The notes under the pieces are model-generated. The model ran no database searches. It was not told the DNA's origin and was given only the letters and a program-made list of their open reading frames with translations. Below are positions 12,559-23,433 of a stretch of DNA of 64,000 nt, piece after piece; the stretch's first letter is position 1, and each line of letters opens with the position of its first letter. Both the position numbers and the translations under genes were made by a program. Origin of the DNA: Protopterus annectens (taxonomy: Eukaryota > Chordata > Ceratodontiformes > Protopteridae); assembly GCF_019279795.1 (NCBI RefSeq), contig NC_056745.1, positions 511,501,006 through 511,565,005 on the forward strand, in the 5' to 3' direction.

Positions 12559-12573
12559 GCATGTCTCCTAATG

Positions 12574-13880
12574 ATCCGGCTGCCCATGAGGAACCTTCAG
12601 TTGTGTGCAAGATTAAACTCATGGATGCATTAGTAATGAACTGCAGGGTGGCCAGTTATGTGGAAAAAGACTTTTGTTCCTCTGTGGACATGGATCCAGG
12701 GTTAGAGTTAGAAGTCCCTTTGTAATCTAGTGAAATATGCAACGTAATTCAGCGACCATAAGGCAGAGGTCGCTGAAGTATACACTCGCTTCCCAAACCT
12801 GTCCAATGCTCTAGACTTCCTATTAGGAGAACGGACAGTGGAGATCTGCTCAACCACCTCCTTTTTAGTGGCTGCTGCAACAACCATGGCATCTACAGGG
12901 ATTCCCTTGTCCAATGTTGTCTATCAGAAGGGACACTCAAAATTTTGTCCGGGCATTTGGGGATCAGTTCCAAAGAGTCTTGTTCCTTACATGCATGCAG
13001 GAGACAAGTTATATAAGCTCATCCACAGTTGGATAACCCAATACCTAGATGGTCCAAACCTGAAAGCTTACAAGAACACACATTCCTCCTGGGAAGGGCT
13101 TTGGGAAAACAAACCACCTGTCTGGTGAAGGATCTCAAGATGTCTCCAAATGAGACATCCTCAGGGGGAGATCTAGGGGACCCTTTCCTTTCATCAAAAT
13201 CGGTGTCTTCTATGATGGATTCCTGCGGGGAATCCAAGTGCCCCTTCTTGCACAGTCTCTTGGAACCTCTTCAGTGGGGTGTTCAGGAGAGGTGTCACAA
13301 GAAGTTGGGACTTCCCTGGTAGGAACTGCTTAGAAGCATATATGGGCTAGCTGTCCTTGAGGTGTAGGATGAGTAGACTCAGACACAGGATCTAAAGAGG
13401 GAACAGGGAATGGATCCAAAGTTGAAATAAAACCCTCTCTACCACTTCAAATGTGGAAGGACCAAGAAAAGCAGAGGACAATCCAACTGGAGCCAAGACT
13501 CTCCATGCAGACAATCCAAGGCCCTCGCCGACTCTCCATACAAGGGAAGAGTGCAAGCCAAGCTGTCCACTGTCAAAGCCCAGAGTGGAAGACATGGCTC
13601 CAAAAGGTTCAAAGTCAACCTCCTCAGATCCAACCCCAACACTTTGGCTCCAAGAACTATTGTGTTCCAGAGGGATCTGAGCTAAATCAGGGAAGTCACT
13701 GGAGTGGTGGATAGAATAATCTTTGGATCTAATGGTTCAACTCTTGGGGATCTCAGATCCAAGGGCTCTGAAATGGTGAGTCGGATCAGAGGAGGAGTGA
13801 TAACAGGCTGGAAAGAAGTCCAACAAGAGAAACCAGGAACCAAAGAAGAAAAACTGATGAAGGTCCAGGGAGCACACAAG
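12574..13880 (-). pseudogene. DIRS gag (broken)
   Basis: Minus-strand DIRS ORF1 remnant. Recognition rests on two blocks shared with the plus-strand DIRS gag at 35.4-35.8 kb: EDTDFDERKGSPRSPPEDV here (near 13200) against EDTDYDEGEGSLSPPEDV there, and VDAMVVAAATKKE here (near 12890) against MIVVVATKEEL there. Downstream the sequence gives SALWSLNYVAYFTRLQRDF. Several frames are needed to read it. The right boundary with PLE-B is placed near 13880 and is approximate; the left boundary at 12574 is exact because of the PLE-A target duplication. Confidence 0.7.
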
Positions 13881-14515
13881 TCCAGTATAAACCACACAGC
13901 TAGTAGCAACCACCAAAGATTTATTGAGCAAAAAACAGCAGTCAAGCACTTTCATCTTACATCAAGACTTCATCAGAACTGCAGTCATCAAATAAACCAC
14001 ACAATATAAAGGAACATCCTGTAGTCATGTGGTTAAAATTGACCAATACAAATAATACTTAAAAATTAATTAATTAAAAACTTGAAAATGTAATGACAGT
14101 TTGAAACAGTGTGTATAAGTGAAAAAACAGTGCCAAACATGGTACAACAATGTATATACAATAAATTATAAAGATAACTTCTGAATTACCCCTCCATACT
14201 TTTCAATTTTAGGATTGGGGTAATGGAACAGCAGTCATTATGCCTGGGGGGAGGGGGGTAAGGGCATCACACATCGAAATCCAGATAAATTCCTTTCTGT
14301 TGAGGTGGTGTTCTGTGCTTGCATCCCCTTGCATCCCATTCCATATAGTCCAACACTACAAACTTGAAGTGGTGGTCAGGAAAAGCTGAAATATGCCTAT
14401 ACAAGGTATTGGTGTTCTTCCTTTTCTTGATGTCATTCAAGTGTTCATAAATTCTTTCTTTCAGCTTACGACTAGTCTTTCCAATGCAGAATGCCTTGCA
14501 ACATTGACAATACTC
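13881..14515 (-). mobile_element. PLE-B, 3' fragment with GIY-YIG endonuclease
   Basis: The minus strand from 14515 encodes a GIY-YIG endonuclease end: CQCCKAFCIGKTSRKLKERIYEHLNDI, seen as CIGKTSRKL and KERIYEHLNDI, followed by NTLYRHISAFPDHHFKF. This domain supplies the nick in Penelope-like retrotransposition. A 3' UTR of about 500 bp follows. It includes a hammerhead-like fold at 13938-13982 and AATAAA just beyond. The RT is missing; the fragment meets the plus-strand PLE-C head-on at about 14515. Confidence 0.8.
13938..13982 (-). ncRNA. Hammerhead-ribozyme-like motif in PLE-B
   Basis: Read on the minus strand from 13982: GCAGTT (stem I), CTGATGA (conserved core), a bulged A, GTCTT-loop GATGT-AAGAT (stem II), GAAA (conserved), GTGC, TT, then GACTGC. 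GCAGUU and GACUGC pair over six bases (one U-G). Stem II pairs over five (one G-U). Stem III is minimal: A15.1-U16.1 plus one G-C pair. Cleavage would fall after the U at the H17 position. Small type I hammerheads with very short stem III are known in Penelope-like elements. Weak points are the bulged A and the small stem III. Confidence 0.65.
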
Positions 14516-16136
14516 ATGTTTTCAATGAAGGGGAGTACTACAAGCAAATAACTGGGGTCACCATGTGAGTGGCGTGTGCTCCCCTTTTTGCTAACTTGGT
14601 GTTACTGAACCGTGTGTTTAGCTAGCTCAACTTATTACTTTAAGATGTCAGTATACCTGCACTTCCTGGATATCTTTATCACATATGGAAAGGCACCATG
14701 ACCAAGTTAGAGGAGTATGTTTATTACATAAACCAATCAACTGAGTTTTTGAGATTCACTTACAATGTGGGAATGGAAGAAGTAAATTACTTGGATGTAA
14801 AGCTTGTGAAAGAGCTGGACAACAAGAGATTTAGATCAAGAATTTACAGGAAAAATTAATTTTACTAATTCCCACCTATATTACACTAGTAACTATCCCG
14901 TCCATCAAAAGAGAAGTATAATCAAAGGGCATATGGTTTGGATTGCCTGTATGACATCTAACATAGAGGACCTAGAGCAGGAACTTATTTCTGTGTCCCA
15001 ACTATTCACTAAGTAGGCTTGCCTGGCGCCCTTGGTTAATAGCATAAGGGAAGAAATCCTAAAAAGGTGGGGTACGAAATATGTCCCCCTGCTTGGTTTC
15101 AGTAATAAGCTAGATGGAGAGGCTGCTCTGAATTATTCACACAACACAGGCCTAACAAACATCTAATGAAGGAATTAGGTGAGAATTATACAAGATCCCC
15201 AATGCTGATGTATGGCTCTGACACAAAAGAAACAAAAATAATACAGAAATATTGGGATATTTTTTTCTACAATGCCCAATAGACCTGATGTTCTTTTTCA
15301 AAACCACCCCCATATGGGTACAAAAGGGGACAAAATATAAAAAAAAAAAAAAAAAAAACTATTTGAAGGAGGTTCTAAAAAACTGAGTGGTGAAAACTTG
15401 TATAGGAAAGTGGGTACCTATAAGTGTGGGATGTGTAATCAATGTAAGCACATGGTCCACAAATGAGAACTTCAGTTAACCATGATACAGAACTCTATAA
15501 CAGCTCAAAATTATTTAATTGTGCTTTTTGCCAGGTCTGTTCTGCTTACTATGTGGAGAAGACAGAGAGGCAGTTAAAAACTAGGGTCTACAAGCACCAC
15601 TATACTTCTAAATCCATTGAGACAAATGTATTCTATAAACATTTGAAAGAATGTAAAAAAAAAAAAAAAAAAGGTGCGTTTTTATTTTGGGTGTTAGAGC
15701 AACTTGAACCGAGCCCCAGGGGTGGAAAATGTGAAACTCTTTTGGAGTATTGGGAATTACTGTGGCAACTGCGTTTGAATGCAGGGACACCCCTGGGGCT
15801 TAATGGGCAACTTTCATTAGGTCCAGTGTTAAAAATGAAGGCAGCCCAACTATAACTGAACTCGTGAATATGGAATATTATATTAGAAGTTTTGTTCAAA
15901 AAGTGCAAATGATTTTTAAACAAGTATAAGTGAATTATACAGAACTTGTGTGTAAAATGAATTTTAACTGTGATTTTAGTTTGTATGATTTTATACAAAT
16001 AGGTTTATTTTGCACAAGATGCATGAAGTTTGAACTGTATCTAGGCAGGAAATTACATTAATTATTCAATGACTGGTTTTAAATTTGATATTGGTTGGTA
16101 TAAATTAAAATAAAAAAAGAACAGTTTTATTCTGAT
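14516..16136 (+). mobile_element. PLE-C, 5'-truncated Penelope-like element (left part)
   Basis: Begins inside the RT (YKQITGVTM..ACAPLFANL near 14545-14620, family pattern GVAMG....P.FANL) and continues with EVNYLDVKL near 14790. The GIY-YIG remnant is near 15520-15600 (CQVCSAYYVEKTERQLKTRVYKHH as YYVEKTERQL plus KTRVYKH). The 3' UTR runs to 16136, where the gypsy element is inserted; it resumes at 28196. Two A-tracts (15341-15358, 15657-15672) and many stops show decay. A 393-base open frame at 15463-15855 covers the endonuclease remnant. Confidence 0.8.
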
Positions 16137-16393
16137 TGTCGCTTGTCTAGTCAGGATGTAATAGAGGAGTCTTTGTGGGTTCTGTTCAAGCAGCTTTATT
16201 ATGTACAAATATCACAACTGAAGCTTAATAACTTGGGTAACTTGTATACAAACTAGCTACATTCATTCTTACAGGCTCACTCTCTGGCTGCACTTTCAAA
16301 ATAGCACTGAGTACAGCATGTGCCTGCTATTTATATATGCATGTTCAGTCCTTGATATGCTTCTTAAAGACACTTCACACATGCAGTTACACA
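16137..16393 (-). repeat. gypsy 3' LTR
   Basis: 257 bp, starting TG (at 16393) and ending CA (at 16137) on the minus strand. It aligns end to end with 27935-28195. Shared blocks include AGTCTTTGTGGGTTCTGTTC and CTATTTATATATGCA. Confidence 0.9.
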
Positions 16394-16408
16394 TCCTCCC
16401 TCTTTGAG
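16394..16408 (-). promoter_or_regulatory. Polypurine tract of gypsy element
   Basis: On the minus strand the sequence CTCAAAGAGGGAGGA directly precedes the TG of the 3' LTR. A purine run in this position primes plus-strand DNA synthesis in LTR retrotransposons. Confidence 0.8.
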
Positions 16409-16641
16409 GAATAGATCATGCAATCCTGAGAATATCAGTTGACATGCAAACAATACAAATAGCTCTTTGTCATGCAATTATACAGAACTAGGTACATATA
16501 TACAGTCATGTCCAGGTCACTGTGTATTTCACACTAGGTCTGGAAGTATGACCAAATTGTGTGACATAAAACTGAGAATTAGACTTGGCAACTGGAACTG
16601 TCTCTCCTGAATGTTCAGCCTTAGGAATATCAGGATCATCA

Positions 16642-17698
16642 TCAGGAATGGAAGTAGAAGATAAGAAGTTCTAGAACAGGAACATTGTCTGGATTGCTCT
16701 GAGATGTAGTGTCTGTATCACAAGAACAATGCTGCGATAATGATTCTGGCACAGGAAGATGACGTCTGCAATTTATCCTGTACTCCACGCCCTCAGATTC
16801 TACGAAATAGGATCTCTGTTCTGTACGTACACCTATTACTTGACAAATCCAGTCAAAACCTTTCACCATTTGTATCTTCACTGTCTGTCGTCCTTTCAAT
16901 GGACGAAGAAATCTGCTTGATTTATCATAATTGGACTTCTGAATAGAATGCTTCCTGAATAATTTAGGCTCTGATGATTCTGTTGTTTTTAGCTTTAGGC
17001 CTCAATAAACTGGAAGTAATGGGCAATGTTGTTTTGGTTTGCCTGGATAGAAGTCTCTGTGCAGGCAAGCCAAGTATAACATGTACAAAGTACCACTGTC
17101 AGAAATAACTGCTTGGACTACCATGGACTGAGAAATGATGTTTCAACATGGTAATAACAGTAGTGGATGCTAGATTATGTAGTATATCAATCGCAAGCCA
17201 GTTTGAATAAGAGTCTACCAATACTAAGTAATGCTGATTGTGCCACTCGAATATGTCAGTGGCTACTGTTGACCCTGGTAGTCCAGGAACTTGACTTAAC
17301 TGAAGTGGTTCTCTTTGCAAATGTGGTTTAGTACTATTGGAAACTGAACAAGAAGAAAGTACTTTATCAATGTCTTTCACTAGTGAAGGCCAAAATACTA
17401 GTTCTCTTGCCTTTGTTTTGGTAGATTCAGAACCTCTGTGACCACGATGTAAAATCTGGATACATTCATGTTGTAAGGAAGCAGGAAAAACAATTTTAGG
17501 ACCTTTGAAAATAATGCCATCTTCCATTAACATCTTATCTATGTAAGGAAAATAAGTTTGCACTTCAGGTGGTACACTAGATTGCTTTGATGGCCATCCA
17601 ACATTAATGTAGTGGTTCAGCTTTTGCAAAATTGGAATAGTCTTTGTATTATCTCTCAGCTCATCAAGTCTCGTGGTAGAAAAATTACACACTGCCAT
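16642..17698 (-). pseudogene. gypsy integrase (broken)
   Basis: Inserts the LTR-retrotransposon cDNA. The N-terminal zinc-binding region reads HRGHRGSESTKTKARE, FWPSLVKDIDK and then SCSVSN; the second cysteine of the usual CxxC is a serine. The catalytic core has VATDIFEWHNQHYLVLVDSYSNW, seen here as ATDIFEW and LVLVDSYSNW, giving the first two acidic residues of the DDE triad. An open frame of 199 codons covers 17698-17099. The C-terminal part at 16899-16700 shows WICQVIGV and RSYFVESEGVEYR, the usual gypsy integrase tail before RRNRRHL. A frameshift separates the two parts. Confidence 0.85.
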
Positions 17699-17723
17699 TA
17701 CGTCAAACTCAAAATTCTCTGCG

Positions 17724-18230
17724 TCAAGCTGTTCTGTTGTATTTATGGGCGATCTGGATAAGGTCAGCCAGATAAATAAGTTTTCCTTTTGTAGAGACCA
17801 TTTTGAAGTTGTACTTTCGCAATCTGATCATTCTTTGTAATCTCACTGGAGCTGAATGCATAGGCTTTTTTAGAATAGTAACTAGAGGTTGGTGATCAGT
17901 TTCAAGCTGAATAGCTCGACCATAGATATAATCATGAAACTTTGGACATGCAAATACTATTGCCAAAAGTTCTTTCTCAATTTGAGCATACTTCATTCTC
18001 AGTTTGGGTAAGTGTTCTAGATGCATAGGCTACTGGTCTGCCTTCCTGAAGAATAAGTGCACCAAGACCAAATTTTGAAACATCACAGGAAAGAGTGACT
18101 GGTTTATTCACATCACAGTATCTTAATGTAGGTGGGGTGGAAATTTTCTGCTTAAGGTCTTCAAATGCCTTCTGGTGCTGTTCCACAAAGACCAAGTAAC
18201 ATTTTTGCATGTTAGCTCTCTTAAATATGC
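17724..18230 (-). pseudogene. gypsy RNase H (broken)
   Basis: Minus-strand reading gives AFEDLKQKISTPPTLRYCD, then SCDVSKFGLGALILQEGRPVAYASRTL, seen as SCDVSKFGLGALI and PVAYASRTLT. It continues as YAQIEKELLAIVFACPKF and TDHQPLVTILKK. These are the standard gypsy RNase H blocks with the active-site D, E and D in place. A frameshift near 18020 divides the domain into two open frames. It joins RT upstream and integrase downstream as in a normal pol polyprotein. Confidence 0.85.
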
Positions 18231-18309
18231 TGTCAACTCACTGAAGTCTGGTAAAACTTGCCTAAATAGCTGGCCATGCCAAGGAAATGATGTAGAGCTT
18301 GAATATTAT

Positions 18310-19080
18310 CAGGTGTTGACATCTAAAGAACAGCTGCTTCCTTAGACAGGTCTGATCTTAAGCCAGTGCTGGTAAATAAATGACCTACATATGTAACTTC
18401 TGGTAGTCTGAATTTGCACTTTAGAGGTTTGAGCTTTAAGTTCACCTCACGCGCTCTGTTTAGAACTTTCTTAAGATTTCTATCATGCTCTGGTTCACCA
18501 TTGCCTCCAACCAATAAATCATCTACTATTATGGCACAAGGATAACCTGAAAAAATTAGCTCCATTGCATGCTGGAAGACTTCTGTTGCAGACTTTATTC
18601 CTAACGGCATCCTCAGAAATCTACATCTGCCAAATGGGGTACCAAAAGTGGTCAGTAATAAGGATTTGCGATCAAGCATCACCTGCCAAAAATTAACGTT
18701 TTGCATCCAAGACAGAAAAAAACAGTGGCATTCAGTATTAGGGCTACGACCTATTCGACTGTTAGATTGGATGATGTGGTCTCTAATGCTTTGTTCAAAT
18801 CTCTTTGGTCAATACATATTCTGATTTTATCTGAGCCTTTCTTGTGGGCTGCCACCATGGACAACATGACACCCATTCAGTTGGTTCTGTAACAGGACAA
18901 ATTACACCTTGCTGCACCATTTTATCCAACTGAGCTTTGACTTTATCCTGCATAGCTGTTGGAATTTTTCTTGCTGGTCTGACCTCTGGGTCTAACTTTA
19001 TAGAATACACAAGTAGAAGTTTGCCCAACTTGTCATCGAAAAATATCAGCATACTCTGAGAAAATGGCTTCAGAAAGTTT
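18310..19080 (-). pseudogene. gypsy reverse transcriptase (broken)
   Basis: The upstream part (19052-18795) contains RPARKIPTAMQDKVKAQLDKMVQQGVICPVTEPTEWVS, visible as ARKIPTAMQ, LDKMVQQGVI and TEPTEWVS. The palm (18706-18330) has TTFGTPFGRCRFLRMPLGI, then IIVDDLLVGG, a good match to the catalytic YVDDLLV loop with both aspartates kept, and KCKFRLPEVTYVGHLF. One frame change and several stops lie between the two parts (about 18710-18800), so no full-length product is possible. Confidence 0.9.
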
Positions 19081-19139
19081 GGAACTAGGATATGTGCTTA
19101 TATGATGAATTTCTTTGGTAAAAGAAAGCATATTCATTC

Positions 19140-20955
19140 TCAAAGTGTCTCTGAGAGCCAACAATGACTGCACAGATATTTGAACAAGCTAGAACAGTTC
19201 CTAGCTAAACAACATGAAAGCACTGCTGAGCCTTTGGTTTGAATTTCTTCACCTCCATAAGCAACAAATTTTGCACTACTAGACACACTGAGTTGTTCAT
19301 TAATTCTCACCTTAGCAAATGTGTCTGCTGATATAACATTACACTTTGAACCCTTGAGCTTGGTGGATTTACCATTGATCTGGACAGTACAAAATACTTT
19401 GTTCTTTGCCAACAAATTCACTGCATCAGCCCTTTCACCAAGTATTGATACACCATCTACATAGAAAGTAGAATTGCAGTTCTCTATATGATCAATTTGC
19501 TTTTTTGAGTGACCCTTCTTTATAACAGTGTGAAGGTTACTTAATTTGAAAAACTTTTGAAAATGGTTCCATCTTTTACATTTGTGGCATTGCTGACAAA
19601 ATGCTAAGCATTTTTCTCTCTCAGACTCATGATTGGCACAATTGTTACAGTTAACTATAAAGCTGGATTTGGGTTTTGCTGACTCACTTGTACTGCACAT
19701 GTTCCTTTCCTAGAACTGACTGGAAAACTATGTGGTTTTCCTGGTGAACCAGCATGGGCTGTGGCTACCATGTGCTTAGGCCTGCTTCTGTTTGTCATGT
19801 ATAGCATGCTCTCTACACTTGCTCTGGAGCCTGCTGAAACCATACTCTTGTCACTTGCAAGAAAACTTGTGTGCCTTTCTGTAGCTTCATGGATTTGACA
19901 AATCTCAATGTTAAATCACTGTTACAAACAAAATCTCTCTCACAGCAGCACTCAATGCCACACACACATCTATCCTTTATTAACTCATCTTTTAAGTCAC
20001 CAAATTGACAAATTTTAGCTTTGTTTCTCAGGTCAGTAATATAAGCTGCAAAAGTTTCCCCTGGTTTATGATCCCTTGTGTAAAACAAATGCCTCTCTAA
20101 TGTAATATTTGTCTGGTGATTGCACATTTCCCCGAATTTGTGCTTCAAATATCTTCCCTTGACTCAGCCTGTACAGCAATATGACAACTTTCACCTTCTC
20201 CTGCATATACTGCTTGTGCATACACAAATGAATGCTCTCTTTCAATGGCCTATGACCCAGCTAGGTTTAGCAAAATGAATGCCATGGTGCATGCATCTTT
20301 GTCTGAATAAGCTGCTTGTATAAAAATATTGTACTCTTGCTCAAATTTTCTCCACAATATTCTGATCAAATACAAGTGATGAGGGCTTTTGAAAGCCATC
20401 TGTCATATTAACACATACCAGTGAAGGGTTTTGGAAATATGTGTACACACACACACACATATTCCAGAAATTTTTGCCAGTTTGTGTAACTTTGCCCAAT
20501 GGCGCAAAAAGCCTCTGAATAACTGAACTTTGAGAAATAAGCCTCTCTAGCATTGTAACACTCTCTAAATTACTGTACTGCAAGAAATCACCTCTTATCA
20601 GTGTAAGAAACATTTCAAATAACTGCACTGTGTGAGTGAAATGGGCAGAAGAAGCTCAGAGTAAGAAACATTTTGAAATAATTGCAATTTGCGAATAAAT
20701 AGTACAAGGCACACTGAACCTTCCCCAAAATGGTGGTACTTTGCTAAATAATTCTTTGCAGTGCAAGAAACTCTGTAATGGCGGCACTTTGCAAACAGAC
20801 ACACCCAGCACTAGAAACTTTTCAAAATGGCTGTACTTTCACAGTGCATCACAAAATAGTTGCACTTTGCCCACAAATAAACTCCTTGGAATACATGTGC
20901 AGTAATAAGCACACACTGTAAGCACCTTTACACACTTTGAGATACTTCAAATAAC
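19140..20955 (-). pseudogene. gypsy gag and protease (broken)
   Basis: Gag: around 20148-19813 there is LERHLFYTRDHKPGETFAAYITDLRNKAKICQFGDLKDELIKDR, a typical gypsy capsid C-terminal block (seen as FAAYITDLRNKA and LKDELIKDR). A cysteine/histidine-rich nucleocapsid remnant follows near 19640-19580 (CQQCHKCKRWNHF). Protease region: FYVDGVSILG near 19460 and FCTVQINGKSTKLKGSKCNVIS near 19390-19330, where the usual DTGA active site is not intact. The leader and N-terminal part upstream of 20500 are low-complexity and full of stops. PLE-D interrupts the leader at 20957. Confidence 0.75.
20500..20900. repeat. Degenerate short tandem repeats in gypsy leader
   Basis: A loosely repeated unit of about 45-60 bp recurs here. 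Its core is AAATGGC-GCACTTTGC preceded by AAGAAAC. Examples are near 20514, 20610, 20660, 20735, 20780, 20825 and 20865. Copies are divergent. It lies upstream of gag in the gypsy leader. Confidence 0.6.
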
Positions 20956-20956
20956 T
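20941..20956. repeat. Left target-site duplication of PLE-D
   Basis: GATACTTCAAATAACT, repeated perfectly at 27455-27470 on the far side of PLE-D. It fixes both edges of the insertion and shows that PLE-D entered the gypsy element. Confidence 0.92.
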
Positions 20957-21090
20957 ACTAAAACAAACCTCCTGCACAAGAGCAATTGCACGGCTGTGAC
21001 CAAAAATTCCAAAAGCACATCAAGTGAGCCAGCAAACTGTTGCCTGAAAAAATATATTTATTGTTAAGAAATCATAAAAACAACAAAAAA

Positions 21091-21134
21091 ACAGACCGGT
21101 TTCGGTTGGACAAAAACACAGCCTTCCTCAGTGT
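21091..21134 (-). ncRNA. Hammerhead-ribozyme-like motif in PLE-D
   Basis: Minus strand from 21134: ACA (stem I), CTGAGGA (core, fits CUGANGA), a stem II in which GGCTG faces CAACC with one mismatch, GAAA, CCGG, TC, then TGT. ACA and TGT close stem I with three pairs. The cleavage triplet would be GTC, the classical one. CCGG is self-complementary with no loop, so stem III would form best between two RNAs, as in dimeric hammerheads. The AATAAA signal follows about 40 nt downstream. Confidence 0.55.
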
Positions 21135-21195
21135 AAATTAGAATGATCAAATGTTGCTGTTTAAATACATACATCTGAGAGTTCATTGGTTCAAA

Positions 21196-22503
21196 CTAGA
21201 ATTGTTCATTTAGACCAGGTGGAAATAATCCACCCAATTTAACAATCCACTTCTTTTCTTTTGAATTTAAAATACAGTGCCAACCTGTTTTATTGAGTTT
21301 GTTACCTTTTATAACATCAATTACCATAAAAGAAAATCTTGCAGTTTTGTGTACCAGATGGTGTTTATATAAAGCATTGTTGACTTTTTTGTTTTTAATG
21401 TTACTTACATGTTCAGACATCCTGAGTCTCAGAGGACATGAAGGTTGTCCAATGTAAAAAGATCCACAAGTGCAGGTGGCCAAATAAACCAACCAATCAC
21501 TACTGCAGTTGGCAAAGAAGTTGACATCATACACTATGGCAGAATTCTGACTGGTGAATTGTTTGGACTTACTTACTCTGTCACAATTGGTGCAGTGACC
21601 GTATGGAAAACAACCAGTCAGAGGTTCTCCTGTCAAAGTGGTCTGTAATGGCTGCGACTGACTACAGTCATGAGAATGTTTGTAATGATTAAAGCAGCAG
21701 CCAAGGTTTTTCCCTTTGCGACATGAAAAAAGACATCTGTCTGGTATGATACTTGCCAATTCATGATCACATTGTAGTATGTTCCAGTGTCTGTGTATAC
21801 TATGAATTAAAGTAGCCAAATTCCTGGCATAGGTAGTTACAAACCTGATGGGTTGTGATTCAGTGATGTGCTCTTTGTAACATAACAAATCATCCCTATT
21901 GAATGTATTCACCAAATTGCTGGCTTGCAGAACATGCCCCATCCTATAACCCCTGGATCTAAACCTGTTTGTAAGATCCTTTCTCTGTTCCTGAAAAGAA
22001 GACTCGTCGGAACAGATACGCTTCATTCTGATAAATTGGGATTTAGAAATGTTCCTGGCAATGTGTGGTGGGTGAAAGCTGGAAGCATGGAGAATGGTGT
22101 TGTATTCAGGGTACTTCCTAAGTACCTCAGTACTTAATGTATGATCTGGTAACCTGTTGATCAATACGTCCAAAAAGGTAATAGTACTGGCATCATAATG
22201 TACTGTAAACTGGAGGCCCCATTTGTTGTCATTCAGATACATTAGAAAATCAGATAATTGATGGACATCTCCCCTCCATACCATCCAGCAGTCATCCAAA
22301 TAACGTCTCCAAAGATCAATGTATTCAAGAAAAATATTGTTATGGCTATTATAAATGATGTGCTTTTCAACAAAGGCCATAAAAAGATCAGCATAGATCG
22401 GGGCAAATGCTGCTCCTATCGCTGTCCCTTTTGTTTTCCAATAGCAAATGTCCTGATAAAAGAAGACGTTATTGGTGAGGACATGTTCTGCAAGACCCAC
22501 CAA
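21196..22503 (-). pseudogene. Penelope RT C-terminal half and GIY-YIG endonuclease
   Basis: An open frame of 435 codons. It begins in the RT: LTNNVFFYQ, GTAIGAAFAPIYADLFM (motif B) and WRRYLDDCWMVW with the catalytic YLDD. It continues through the thumb (LRKYPEYNTILHASSFHPPH) and a linker with KGKNLGCCFNHY and CFPYGHCTNCDRV cysteines. It ends in the endonuclease: CGSFYIGQPSCPLRLRMSEHVSNI, seen as SFYIGQPS and LRMSEHVSNI, where the arginine and histidine-containing helix is kept. It is joined to the upstream RT by a frameshift near 22500, so the full protein is not continuous. Length and order match Penelope-like elements. Confidence 0.88.
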
Positions 22504-23431
22504 AATTGATTGAAATCAGGCTGGTATAAGCTATCCACCTCCAGCCAATAGGCCAGAGCCTCCAAACCTGCTTGATGGGGAATGTTGGTATATAGAGCAC
22601 TTACATCAAGTGTGCACATTAACCAGCCTGGTTCTGAGTATCCAAAATGATTTGTAAGAAATTGGTGGTATCCTGCAACCGTGATCGTACTAAAGATAAC
22701 AAAGGCTTGAGATGTTTGGTAAGATATAATGACAACGGTTCAGTAATGTAACCCTTACCTGATACAATGGGTCTGCCCGGTGGATTTACTGGGTCCTTGT
22801 GTATCTTAGGTAAAAAGTAAATGTATTAATTGGCTGAGTCTTGGATCATGAGCTGGTGCATCATATCGGTGGCAATGATGCCTTCATCTCTGGCATTGGA
22901 CAAAAAGTCATCAGTCTGTTTTTTTAACCTAAATGTGGGATTAATCGCCATTTCAGAATAATATCTATTGTCAGAAAGTTGTCTTTTGGCCTCCTTATCA
23001 TAATTGGACCAATTTAAGACAACTACTGCCCCACCTTTGTCAGCTGAAATGATAACTATGTTCCTGTTGTTCTGTAGTTCATTGATTGCTTGTTTCTCAG
23101 CCAATGTGATGTTATTAGATTTATAGCGTATATCAGAACCAGAAAAATGTAGATCTTTGAGTATGCTGTTCTGGAATTGATGTACAAGAGGATGCATGGA
23201 AGGTAGAAAATGTGATTTATGGTAGATACATTTATCTTGACTGTAATTACTATCCATATCACCAAAATGCAACTTCAGATTCAAGATTCTACAAAAGGAC
23301 ATGACATCCTGTGCTAATACATCCTCAGATACCATAAAGCCCAGTATAAATGTAAGACCTTTATTAAGAACAGACAAATGTATAGGTGACAAAACAAAGT
23401 CTAAGTTTAAAACATTCACATTTGTATTCAC
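22416..23431 (-). pseudogene. Penelope RT N-terminal half
   Basis: Reads LSPIHLSVLNKGLTFI, LAEKQAINELQNNRNIVIISADKGGAVVVLNW, seen as IISADKGGAVVVLNW, and then a TAA stop at about 22826 in place of a sense codon just before YIYFLPKIHKDP. RT motif A follows as CTLDVSALYTNIPHQ (22619-22575), after a frameshift near 22625. With the frameshift near 22500 this gives one nonsense and two frameshift lesions across the whole RT, which is few compared with the neighbours. Confidence 0.85.
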
Positions 23432-23433
23432 AT

